Shown here: piece after piece, positions 25,095 to 33,159 of the stretch
Position numbering within the stretch: the stretch's first letter is position 1
Layout of the letters: every line of letters begins with the position of its first letter
DNA from: a virus
Reading direction: 5' to 3' (one strand)
IMG/VR virus record: IMGVR_UViG_3300025310_000006
Coordinates: 1 to 60,660 of that record
Length of the DNA stretch: 60,660 bases
Position numbers and translations under genes: made by a program
Notes under the pieces: model-generated
The model's database searches: none
What the model saw: only the letters and a program-made list of their open reading frames with translations
What the model was told of the DNA's origin: nothing

Positions 25095-25097
25095 ATA

Positions 25098-27110
25098 TCA
25101 GCATGGTCCTGGCGTCGATGACCAAGTAGAGATGCCCGAATTGCATCCACTCTCAGTCCAACAGGTATTATAAACGGAATTGTATATTGAGTATGGAGTT
25201 CCAGATTGTGGTCCTATACAGTTCAATCCGGTGCCAGATGGAGCGCCCCACCCAATATTGGAAGCTCCCGCAACAAAGAACAATGCTCCGTCAACCGGAT
25301 CACATGGGTTTGGACCCGGATCAGAGCTACTGGAGCTTGAGCTTGAGCTAGATGAGCTAGAGGATGAGCTTGAGCTAGAGCTAGATGAGCTAGAAGAGCT
25401 AGAGGATGAGCTTGAGCTAGATGAGCTACTGGAGCTTGAGCTTGAGCTAGATGAGCTAGAGGATGAGCTTGAGCTAGAGCTAGATGAGCTACTGGAGCTT
25501 GAGCTTGAGCTAGATGAGCTAGAGGATGAGCTTGAGCTAGAGCTAGATGAGCTAGAAGAGCTAGAGGATGAGCTTGAGCTAGATGAGCTACTGGAGCTTG
25601 AGCTTGAGCTAGATGAGCTAGAGGATGAGCTTGAGCTAGAGCTAGATGAGCTACTGGAGCTTGAGCTTGAGCTAGATGAGCTACTGGAGCTAGAGGATGA
25701 GCTTGAGCTAGATGAGCTACTGGAGCTTGAGCTTGAGCTTGAGCTTGAGCTAGATGAGCTACTGGAGCTAGAAGAACTTGATGATGGGAAGCAGCATATA
25801 CAACAATCGTCAAGATTATCGAATACTATGTTTCCAGAAGTGTTTACATATATGTCGAAACACTTTCCAGGCTCAATATTTTTTATGAAATGAGTATAGA
25901 GAGCTTTTCCGTATACCTTATTGTAGTAATTTGTAGTTGTCCTCGAATACCATCCAATATCCTTGAAGTCTGGATGATCGACGAAGTAGCTTGTATTCTT
26001 ATAATAATCGTTATACAAAGCTCCACTTATCTCACCGACATAAGCGGCGCCGGATGTGTATTCACTCAAAACATCAGTTGGTAAGTGGACTTTCCATTTC
26101 TCGTCGCCAACTGGAATAATCTCAGTTTCCCATGTTAGGATGTTGTCGGGATTGTAGATGTCAAGTGGATCCCTGATATTGTCGATCGGAAACTTCCACG
26201 CTATCAGTTTGATATCTTCGGTATACTCAGCCTTTATCTCTTTACCTTCTTTGACATCATCCGGAATACTGGCTTGAGGATAGTAAAGGTTTCCATCTAT
26301 AGAGTGGCTTCGAACATTACAATTCTTGTATGTTCCGTCCAAGTTTCTATCAATTCTCGTTGACAGGTTGTATGAGAACCAAATGGTTCCGAAAGACCAT
26401 GTATAACGCTCGCCCAAATCCCAGGTTTGCTTTGTGTCGTTTAGATATCCTACACCTACATTGTTTCCAATGTTGTAGTTGTTGAACTTTCCGTTATACC
26501 ATGTATCAATCTTCAAGTCCTCGGAGTGAAGAACTGGAACCCCGTTCCCGGCAGTCTTCATCATAAGGTTCAATCCGTTTATCGTAACAAACTTATCGTC
26601 AAGATAATCTTGATCTACGAATACGATTTGATATTTGCTATTTGTATCGTTTGGTAGTTTTGGCGGATTTGGACCATACGGAACTCTTTCCGCTATTGGA
26701 GATTTAGTCTTGAATCCTGAAGCTTCTCTACGCTTGGTTACAATGTTTGCAAAAAGAAATACCTTAGCACAATCTTTTATCTCTTCAGGATAAAAGTCCT
26801 TATTATCAAATATGTAAGGATTCGAATATATGAACTCTTGTGTTGGATTGCCTGGATTACCAAGAAATAGGGGAATGATAACCCCCGTAGCCATCGTTGG
26901 ATGGTCGGATACAGGGAGTGGGCTAAGAGTCGCTTCATCAATTCCAGAAGCTATTACAGGAGTGTCACTGGTATTGGCTATAGCGTTTTTAAACTCTAGC
27001 TCTTTTTCAGGATACGGAGAAGTAGTACGAATGGGAACGCTGTTCGCTCCATTCTTACCGAAGTTGCCTACTATTACCGGCTTTCGAGATCCTCTACTTC
27101 TCAGTGACAT
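25098..27110 (-). CDS. Structural/adhesin protein with 154-residue poly-serine linker
   Basis: The 670-residue protein has three parts. Residues 1-440 are a beta-rich domain with no recognised family (FGTIWFSYNLSTRID, YTWSFGT). Then comes CCICCFP followed by an uninterrupted run of 154 serines (25323-25784). A Cys-rich C-terminal domain of about 70 residues follows (DPGPNPCDPVDGALFF to TPGPC). The serines are encoded by mixed AGC, AGT, TCA, TCC and TCT codons in six-base combinations. The layout suggests a flexible linker holding a small disulphide-type tip, as in adhesins. Two long frames on the other strands of this repeat are shadows. Confidence 0.75.
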   Translation of the reverse strand: MSLRSRGSRKPVIVGNFGKNGANSVPIRTTSPYPEKELEFKNAIANTSDTPVIASGIDEATLSPLPVSDHPTMATGVIIPLFLGNPGNPTQEFIYSNPYIFDNKDFYPEEIKDCAKVFLFANIVTKRREASGFKTKSPIAERVPYGPNPPKLPNDTNSKYQIVFVDQDYLDDKFVTINGLNLMMKTAGNGVPVLHSEDLKIDTWYNGKFNNYNIGNNVGVGYLNDTKQTWDLGERYTWSFGTIWFSYNLSTRIDRNLDGTYKNCNVRSHSIDGNLYYPQASIPDDVKEGKEIKAEYTEDIKLIAWKFPIDNIRDPLDIYNPDNILTWETEIIPVGDEKWKVHLPTDVLSEYTSGAAYVGEISGALYNDYYKNTSYFVDHPDFKDIGWYSRTTTNYYNKVYGKALYTHFIKNIEPGKCFDIYVNTSGNIVFDNLDDCCICCFPSSSSSSSSSSSSSSSSSSSSSSSSSSSSSSSSSSSSSSSSSSSSSSSSSSSSSSSSSSSSSSSSSSSSSSSSSSSSSSSSSSSSSSSSSSSSSSSSSSSSSSSSSSSSSSSSSSSSSSSSSSSSSSSSSSSSSSSSSSSSSSSSSSSSSSSSSSDPGPNPCDPVDGALFFVAGASNIGWGAPSGTGLNCIGPQSGTPYSIYNSVYNTCWTESGCNSGISTWSSTPGPC
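25323..25784 (-). repeat. Low-complexity repeat encoding poly-serine
   Basis: 462 bases built from variants of AGCTCA, TCTAGC, AGCTCC and AGTAGC, with larger duplicated blocks of about 90-130 bases. Read in the gene frame, every codon is serine; in the other frames it is Glu/Leu or Ala/Gln repeats. The reading frame is kept throughout. Confidence 0.95.
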
Positions 27111-27118
27111 TTAGTTCC

Positions 27119-27478
27119 TCATTGTGGCGGCGGCTCCGCGGGCGCAGCAGTCCGCCGTAATAGGTGTTCCTCCGCCTTTTCCTTTGGTATATTTATCTTG
27201 AAGAAGAAGGGAATTTCTTCGAGGTTCGACAAGTCAAGTCCCAAGTCAACGCTAACGATTTCATCGTCACCGAGACGCTGCTTGACAAGATCGGTAACCT
27301 TCACACGAAGATAGTGCATGGAATCGGCTGTAAACTGCTTGGTTTGCTGAACATACTCAGTCAACACTTCCTGAATGCAGCGTTCGACTATCTTCTTTGT
27401 AACGGGATTGAGAGCCGTAGCTGGGGTTGGTGCCATCTGTCCCTGACTGATGGTTGGTGGTGTTTGATTTTCACTCAT
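27119..27478 (-). CDS. Hypothetical protein, 119 aa
   Basis: A Pro/Thr-rich N-terminus (1-25) is followed by a helical/beta domain with KKIVERCIQEVLTEYVQQT, VKVTDLVKQRLGDDEIVSVDLGL and EEIPFFFKINIP. The tail is Pro-rich (EPPPQ). No family is recognised. It sits between the baseplate region and the poly-serine adhesin. Confidence 0.6.
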   Translation of the reverse strand: MSENQTPPTISQGQMAPTPATALNPVTKKIVERCIQEVLTEYVQQTKQFTADSMHYLRVKVTDLVKQRLGDDEIVSVDLGLDLSNLEEIPFFFKINIPKEKAEEHLLRRTAAPAEPPPQ

Positions 27479-27517
27479 TGTAGATTCTCCTGTGGACTAT
27501 ATTATACTTTGTTTTTA

Positions 27518-28678
27518 TTATAGTCCACCGCCCAAGTCCATCTCTTCTCCACCAGCATCGCCGCCTTCAGCACCGGCATCTGCTCCAGCATCTCCTTCAG
27601 TCCCAGCGTCACCGCCTTCATCTCCACCTTCATCTCCCACATCACCGTCAGCGCCAGCTTCATCTTCAAAAGCGGCTTCTATATCCGTGATGACAGGATA
27701 AACAGATATTCTGGACGAGCCTTCTCCCTGCTTGCCAGTGTAATCGTTTATGAACGTGCGGAACAATGGACTCTTCTTATATTCTTGAGATTTGATATTG
27801 TCCTTGATAAACTTATCAATTGACGGAGGTATGTCAGCATATAGCTTATTAAATGCTATAACGCCACGCTCGCCTTGTGGTTGGAAGTATGATATTGGTA
27901 TCAAATTTGGACGAATCTTCTTCTCTTCTGAGAAGTTTATCTTGACTCCGAGAAGGAATTTGATAGCCTTCTTATTATCTACCCAATCCTCGCCAAAGGA
28001 CTTATTCATAAACTTCTCTATCTTTTCTATAGCACTTGCTAAATCCTTCTTATGAGATATAACTCTTGGAACACCATTTTCATCGTTATAGAATATAGGT
28101 ATATTTGAGTTATAGATGATTACTCGACGCTCACGCTCTGCTATCTGAGGGAATTCCTTACGAAGCTCCTTATTCTTCTGCATGTAAAGTTGATACTGAT
28201 CTGGAGTCAATCTGGACTCTAATTCGTCCGCTCTAACGCCAACTCTCTTTTCATCGTCGGACATAAGCGACATTGGATCAATGCCTGCATACTTGAACTT
28301 GAAGCGAGCGAGACGAATGTTAGCATCTGAGGTTAGTGCATAGTCAACTTTTGGATCACCAGAGTCAGTGAATAGCTCCTGTATCTTGGCTTGATCGGAC
28401 TGCGTTGCTCCAGCGCCCTCTGCGCCCGTTTCCTGCCCTTCTGGCGGGGTTTCTTCCCCGGCGGTGTCTCCACCCCCATCACCGCCCGTTTCGCCCGCCA
28501 TGCTCTCTGCGGCAGCATCTACATCGTCTTGGCTAAACAAGTCTTCCCCACCGGCAGCTTCGGCATCTCCACCAGCATCGGCTTCAGCGTCATCAGCACC
28601 TTCATCTTCAGGAGCTTCAGTAAGAAGTCCGAGACGGTACTTGAGGCTAGTTTCAATATACTTAGTTATTTCATCCAT
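27518..28678 (-). CDS. Structural protein with acidic Gly/Asp-rich ends, 386 aa
   Basis: The N-terminal 25-110 and C-terminal 335-386 regions are low-complexity Asp/Glu/Gly/Ala sequence. The middle (about 110-330) is a folded helical domain with RLARFKFKYAGIDPM and LLGVKINFSEEKKI. The C-terminus ends EEMDLGGGL, similar to the Gly/Asp tail of the portal (GGMDLGGGDMGG). No family is recognised. It has its own late promoter (28709-28716). Confidence 0.6.
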   Translation of the reverse strand: MDEITKYIETSLKYRLGLLTEAPEDEGADDAEADAGGDAEAAGGEDLFSQDDVDAAAESMAGETGGDGGGDTAGEETPPEGQETGAEGAGATQSDQAKIQELFTDSGDPKVDYALTSDANIRLARFKFKYAGIDPMSLMSDDEKRVGVRADELESRLTPDQYQLYMQKNKELRKEFPQIAERERRVIIYNSNIPIFYNDENGVPRVISHKKDLASAIEKIEKFMNKSFGEDWVDNKKAIKFLLGVKINFSEEKKIRPNLIPISYFQPQGERGVIAFNKLYADIPPSIDKFIKDNIKSQEYKKSPLFRTFINDYTGKQGEGSSRISVYPVITDIEAAFEDEAGADGDVGDEGGDEGGDAGTEGDAGADAGAEGGDAGGEEMDLGGGL

Positions 28679-28708
28679 ATTGCTTTCCCAAGATAAAGGT
28701 TTCCCCTT

Positions 28709-28716
28709 TATTTATA
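28709..28716 (-). promoter_or_regulatory. T4-type late promoter core TATAAATA
   Basis: A perfect core on the minus strand (CTTATAAATAAAGG), 31 bases upstream of the ATG at 28678. Confidence 0.65.
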
Positions 28717-28723
28717 AGAAAGC

Positions 28724-29368
28724 TTAGATGCGCTTTATTACCTTATAATCGTCGCTTGGAGTATATGTTGAATATATCCAAGTAACAGGAATAATAACCT
28801 TTTGGGCATCTTGGTAGTTCAAATCAACCTGTCCCATGTTTTGTGGATGCAAGTCTCTAAACTCAAACTCAAGAACCTTCTCATGGTGATTGTTGAGAAG
28901 TATCAACTTACCAGAGATATAGAAATTCTTGTAGTAGTCCATTGTGGTGAGCTTGTTGAACTCTTCGGGGTTGCTTGCAGCGTAGAACCAATAGAGCAGC
29001 ATGCGGTATATGAACCAATGTTCGTCACCCATGACATTCGTATTGAGAGTTCCAAACTCAAGCTTACCTGTAATAGCCTTGAGGGCTGCGAAAGTAGTGT
29101 CGATAGTTGATGTGAAGAGATTCAAGTCAGGTAAAGTAACCGACTGAAGGAAGAGAGCGAAGTTCTGAGTGTCTTGGTTAGACTCACGAATGTAGTCTAT
29201 ACCGCTCTTGCTTATAGAGCCGATGGTTCCGTCCAGCTTGAAGCTTTTATCATTTCCAAACTTAGACATGAGAAACGACGAAGGTATTCTCTCAAGAACA
29301 AATATGAAGTTGTTGTTGTGAGCTTCGTTGAGTAATATCTCGTTGTTATTAACAAGCTGACAGGACAT
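28724..29368 (-). CDS. Tail-tube-fold protein, third gp19-like paralog (baseplate tube or tube initiator)
   Basis: The 214-residue protein has the tube-fold ending FRDLHPQNMGQVDLNYQD then VIIPVTWIYSTYTP. This matches the pattern at the end of the two tail-tube proteins (GLFPKTVGEITLDHG, FSVTFSYDYF). The N-terminal NNNFIFVLERIPSSFLM resembles the first tube strand. Its position after gp27-like and gp53-like genes suggests a baseplate tube protein such as T4 gp54, or a hub ring, rather than the main tube. Confidence 0.55.
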   Translation of the reverse strand: MSCQLVNNNEILLNEAHNNNFIFVLERIPSSFLMSKFGNDKSFKLDGTIGSISKSGIDYIRESNQDTQNFALFLQSVTLPDLNLFTSTIDTTFAALKAITGKLEFGTLNTNVMGDEHWFIYRMLLYWFYAASNPEEFNKLTTMDYYKNFYISGKLILLNNHHEKVLEFEFRDLHPQNMGQVDLNYQDAQKVIIPVTWIYSTYTPSDDYKVIKRI

Positions 29369-29369
29369 G

Positions 29370-29804
29370 TTATCTCCTTGGGTTCACACGGAAGTAATAA
29401 ACAGCGACATCGGTGCAGTCCATGGTTCCACCCGGAGCGCCGGATGTTCCGGATGTTCCGGAAGTTCCCGAAGTGCCAGGATCGCCCGACGCTCCTGTTG
29501 TAGCTGGTGACGAACAATCATCAACTGAAGTTGTCATGGTAATCTCCGTGCGGAAGACTCCCGTTCCACAATCGCAAGAAGTCTTATAGCGATATGAATA
29601 CCAGCCAACCTTGTCGGCTATTGGACACATAGCAGCATCAACCTGAAGCTCATTCTTCTCGTTGTATATCTTGATGTTAGTTGTGTCAGCCCAGCGGTAA
29701 TCGTTTACCTGGGATTGAACCGTCATATCTGTATAGGGACGATTGGAGGCTATAATAGTTGCTACATCCCCACAATAAAAATCTATTGGTGCTACGGCTG
29801 CCAT
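29370..29804 (-). CDS. Small protein with short Gly-X-Y (collagen-like) stretch, 144 aa
   Basis: The start is the ATG at 29804, after AAAGGGATAAT; the longer frame from 29828 overlaps the upstream gene. The N-terminal part resembles a small beta domain (MTVQSQVNDYRWADTTNIKIYN, as in phage BppU-like or Ig-like modules). The second half has TGASGDPGTSGTSGTSGTSGAPGG, several Gly-X-Y triplets typical of phage collagen-like linkers. It is probably a minor virion protein. Confidence 0.55.
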   Translation of the reverse strand: MAAVAPIDFYCGDVATIIASNRPYTDMTVQSQVNDYRWADTTNIKIYNEKNELQVDAAMCPIADKVGWYSYRYKTSCDCGTGVFRTEITMTTSVDDCSSPATTGASGDPGTSGTSGTSGTSGAPGGTMDCTDVAVYYFRVNPRR

Positions 29805-29805
29805 A

Positions 29806-30036
29806 TTATCCCTTTCTGAAAAAAACATCTATGGAAGTACATTTTGCAAACATCACTTCTTGTATATGAGGACAATACTTCGTCAAGTCAGGAGTTCCCG
29901 TTGGAGGAGGAGTTGGGCTTCCAGTTATCTCGACACACTCACCCCTATCATACTTGTTTCGCCAGTGATCAATGCGCTTGTATGCTTCCTCGTTCCAACC
30001 GTCCCAATCAAATATCTTACCGCTTGAATGTGCCAT
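29806..30036 (-). CDS. Small hypothetical protein, 76 aa
   Basis: The sequence is MAHSSGKIFDWDGWNEEAYKRI with a Pro/Thr turn (SPTPPPTGTP) and two cysteines near the end (YCPHI, AKCTS). No family is recognised. The ATG at 30036 follows a weak AGGAATC ribosome site; the stop is one base before the next start. Confidence 0.55.
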   Translation of the reverse strand: MAHSSGKIFDWDGWNEEAYKRIDHWRNKYDRGECVEITGSPTPPPTGTPDLTKYCPHIQEVMFAKCTSIDVFFRKG

Positions 30037-30057
30037 AATAGTGATTCCTATATATAT

Positions 30058-31479
30058 TTAGCGTTTCTTAGGTGGTTGAAGGTGTGTCATAGTTGTCAAA
30101 TCTGGATTAGTTGCAAGACTTTCGAAACCATCCTTTATGCAAACCACATAAGAACCGGCGGCTGCACCTATGGCTCCAAGCGAATCTATTTGTCCCCAAA
30201 TGAGCCACTTACCCGACATCATTCTATCAACAGATGTATCTATGTTAGCCGACTTGAATACAATATCTGCAAGCTGTCCTGGCTTTCTCAATTCATTCAT
30301 AGTCATGTCCAACATGCATGACATACTTGAATGAATAGTATTATACGCATGCTCATTTTGTTTCATAGTCAACAATCTTTTCGGATCGTTGAATGAATGA
30401 TGTCTAAACTGCGACCATTGGTTTCCATAATTGGAAGCATGCAATGAATACTGCCCCAAACCACTATAGCTTTTCCGGAATGTATTGTAATCAGATGCTA
30501 CATATTTGTTATCTCTAATATAATCAAATGTCGCAAAAGTTTCGCCGGATAGCTGTCCGAAAGAAGATTTCATTCTACTAAAGTAATTGAATCTGCGATT
30601 CTGTATAGTGTTTGAAATATCATACTTGTCTGTCTGTCCTTCATTTATGTCTCTAACAGGTTCCTTTTCACCCTGAGCGGCGCGATTTGTATGTTGAGCA
30701 AAATGGCTTGAGAATATGTGATAGTCTTTTTGCTTCATAAGAGTGTATATAGACTTACACCTAAGTATAGGCTTATTACCAAACTTAGCCGGTGGTTCCA
30801 CGTAACAAACATAATAAGGCATGCCGTCTTTGTTTACAGCAAACTTTCTAAGATAGTTGAGAGTTTTCATCGGGGTCCAATTTGGAATGAAGAAGTTTAT
30901 CTTATCATCATCCGTATCCGCTGTCTGTTCAATATCTATCTCGTACCAATTCCTTATATTTGGAATAGTGTTGATAGTATCATTCATTATGTCATATATT
31001 GTCTTAGCACGCTTAGGGTAAGATGATTTACTTCCACCATCCCAGCTATAAGATTTGTAAACAGAGTTACATGTTAGAAAAGAATGTATTGGTGCTTCTA
31101 TCAAAGAGAATTCCAATAGATTACTTCCTCTGTCCCAATCCTGCGGATTCTGTATCTCTCTAACATCATTGATAAAGAAATGTATTATCTTCTCGGGAAC
31201 CCCATCTGGATGTATTGAGTTTTTATACCTTATTGATACAACTTCATTTCCAGTTAGAGGCATATACTCTCTGGAAGCGAATCTATCATGACATATCATT
31301 TTAGCAGTTCTAAAATACATATCTAAGGAATCATGTATCTGGAAGTTTATTACATCTTCACCTTTTGTAGTTTTGAAAAAGTCAATACTCTCATAGCTCT
31401 GAGAAAAATCCGTAAGACGGATTATGCCCACCGCATATCCGCTATTATTGACTGCTTCAAAAGGAGAGACATTAGACAT
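30058..31479 (-). CDS. Baseplate hub protein, T4 gp27-like
   Basis: The 473-residue protein starts at the ATG overlapping the upstream stop region (31479). It follows the gp53-like gene and comes before the third tube-fold protein. The N-terminal strands (GIIRLTDFSQSYESIDFF, VINFQIHDSLDMYF) and GKWLIWGQIDS near the end resemble tube-like hub domains. T4 gp27 (391 residues) forms the trimeric hub that adapts the sixfold tube to the threefold spike. Assignment rests on order and fold impression, not on a strong motif. Confidence 0.45.
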   Translation of the reverse strand: MSNVSPFEAVNNSGYAVGIIRLTDFSQSYESIDFFKTTKGEDVINFQIHDSLDMYFRTAKMICHDRFASREYMPLTGNEVVSIRYKNSIHPDGVPEKIIHFFINDVREIQNPQDWDRGSNLLEFSLIEAPIHSFLTCNSVYKSYSWDGGSKSSYPKRAKTIYDIMNDTINTIPNIRNWYEIDIEQTADTDDDKINFFIPNWTPMKTLNYLRKFAVNKDGMPYYVCYVEPPAKFGNKPILRCKSIYTLMKQKDYHIFSSHFAQHTNRAAQGEKEPVRDINEGQTDKYDISNTIQNRRFNYFSRMKSSFGQLSGETFATFDYIRDNKYVASDYNTFRKSYSGLGQYSLHASNYGNQWSQFRHHSFNDPKRLLTMKQNEHAYNTIHSSMSCMLDMTMNELRKPGQLADIVFKSANIDTSVDRMMSGKWLIWGQIDSLGAIGAAAGSYVVCIKDGFESLATNPDLTTMTHLQPPKKR

Positions 31480-31909
31480 TATCACTCTCACTAAGTTTCA
31501 AATTCCTCTTATCATATACAGACTTATAGAACAACATGTCTTTCTTTATCTGAGGAAGGTACGAATCTTTTATTATCTTGATAGTTCTGTTTTTATCCGG
31601 ACCCGGAGTAAAATCACCAGCCAAAACATCTTCTAAAAAAGTAAACGGATTTGTGTAATCATTTACCAGTGGCACTAACCACCATAACTCAATTGTCTTA
31701 TAATAAGTGTTTGATATGGAATAAAGTGTATCTTTAGGAGTTACTATATGATACCTGTAGATGTTATTGACAGCATCTTCTGGAAATACAAATGCTCTGT
31801 AGTTATTCCAAATATCGAGTATTGGAGTTGATATCTCGTTCTTATCATAATATATCTTAGGAAAGAGATTTGTAAAGCTATTTGCTGATAGTATCTGTTC
31901 TTGTGGCAT
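31472..31909 (-). CDS. Baseplate wedge protein, T4 gp53-like with LysM-like domain
   Basis: The 145-residue protein contains YRYHIVTPKDTLYSISNTYY then KTIELWWLVPLVNDYTNPF. This is the LysM-like motif (DTLxxIAxxxY, LWWLI) found in T4 gp53. gp53 binds the wedge together at the inner baseplate. It is shorter than T4 gp53 (196 residues). Its end overlaps the gp27-like gene. Confidence 0.7.
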   Translation of the reverse strand: MPQEQILSANSFTNLFPKIYYDKNEISTPILDIWNNYRAFVFPEDAVNNIYRYHIVTPKDTLYSISNTYYKTIELWWLVPLVNDYTNPFTFLEDVLAGDFTPGPDKNRTIKIIKDSYLPQIKKDMLFYKSVYDKRNLKLSESDNV

Positions 31910-31920
31910 ATTTTATTCCA

Positions 31921-33159
31921 TTACTGAGTTGAAGGGTAATTTTCTTTCTCAGCTTTTTTTCTTGCAGCTACTTTATTAGCATTACCGCCGCCTTTTAGAA
32001 CACTGACAATACCATTCTGCTTAACAGTTCCATTTGACGTTGTGTTTAGTAGTGGCGAGTTTTCAAACATAGATATCCAGTCATCAGCGTACATCTTTTC
32101 TATAACCTTTATCTCTAATTCACACTTGGCTACCATTGGAATCGTAACATCCAAAAGTTGCTTCTGCTGTTTAGTTATACTATCCTGATTGACAAGAGTA
32201 TAAGCCTTGACCCACGGACCCTCAAACGAATAACTAAAATTTGTTATAGCGCATACATTGTATTGAAAGAATCCAGATGAGTGCGTTACTCTCACATAGC
32301 TTGGCGGCTCAGATATGGCTACTCTCATCCCCGGATATGATGAAAGGAATGACAAAGCGGGAGCCTCAATTCCACCACCCGTATCATTCTCCTTAGCTTG
32401 TTCGGCGGCTTTAGCATCAATATTAGCGCCGATAGAGTCTTCAACAGGCTTACCATCACTTCCCGTAATACCTGTTACTCTTTTTGGATGCGACCAAGCG
32501 GTTATAGTCAATAGTGGAGCATATACATCTCTCACCCAATTGTCTATTGGATTCTCACCGGCAGCGGCACCACCAGCACTAAAAAGTATGAATGGTATCT
32601 TGAAAGAAACTTTATCAGTTTTCTGGTAAGTATCCTGCTTGTCGAGAGTTACCTTTCTTCTAGGTTGCGGAGCATTGTTACCGGCTCCCGCTCCAACATT
32701 CTGAGCAGTATTAACTATACCACTTGCAGCGTCTACCAATCCAGATATAGTATCTAATATTCTAGACATTATACCGTCACCCTCACCCCATTCGTGTGAG
32801 AAGTTAAACTTTAGCCAATCGGTTGTTGATGGAGCTATTCTCATAGTGAACAATTCGTTCTCTATCTCTTTCTGCTCTATTTCCATCTTAACTATACCGT
32901 CAGCGCCCGGCTTTGGCTTTATAGAAACTGGTTTATTCCCTATAAATTCTAGAATAACTTCATCCATCGCATTTCTACTCTCACCACTCTCCGGATTCAT
33001 GATAGCCACATTTTTAAATTGTGGACCCTTCATAAAAGAAAGTTTATCGTTTATTTTTTGTGATCCCGCTCTTTGGATTCCAAAGGCGGAACATGCTTCG
33101 ACACTTGGAACGTATAAATCTACAGATTTACTCTTAGCCGCACTAAATGGATCAGCCAT
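31921..33159 (-). CDS. Baseplate tail-tube cap protein, T4 gp48/gp54-like candidate
   Basis: The 412-residue protein lies directly after the tape measure. It has tube-like strands (GMRVAISEPPSYVRVTHSSG, FSYSFEGPWVKAYTLVNQD) and ends with a charged tail. The motif PSYVRV followed by NFSYSFEGPW resembles baseplate tube caps. T4 gp48 (364) and gp54 (320) cap the baseplate and start the tube. I infer one of these roles from order and pattern; which one is unclear. Confidence 0.45.
   Translation of the reverse strand: MADPFSAAKSKSVDLYVPSVEACSAFGIQRAGSQKINDKLSFMKGPQFKNVAIMNPESGESRNAMDEVILEFIGNKPVSIKPKPGADGIVKMEIEQKEIENELFTMRIAPSTTDWLKFNFSHEWGEGDGIMSRILDTISGLVDAASGIVNTAQNVGAGAGNNAPQPRRKVTLDKQDTYQKTDKVSFKIPFILFSAGGAAAGENPIDNWVRDVYAPLLTITAWSHPKRVTGITGSDGKPVEDSIGANIDAKAAEQAKENDTGGGIEAPALSFLSSYPGMRVAISEPPSYVRVTHSSGFFQYNVCAITNFSYSFEGPWVKAYTLVNQDSITKQQKQLLDVTIPMVAKCELEIKVIEKMYADDWISMFENSPLLNTTSNGTVKQNGIVSVLKGGGNANKVAARKKAEKENYPSTQ

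Noticed and set aside
25180-25893. Long plus-strand frame of Glu/Leu/Asp repeats and a third frame of Ala/Gln repeats over the poly-serine tract
   Set aside because: Both are products of the six-base repeat read in other frames. The minus-strand serine frame continues into normal protein on both sides, so it is the real one.
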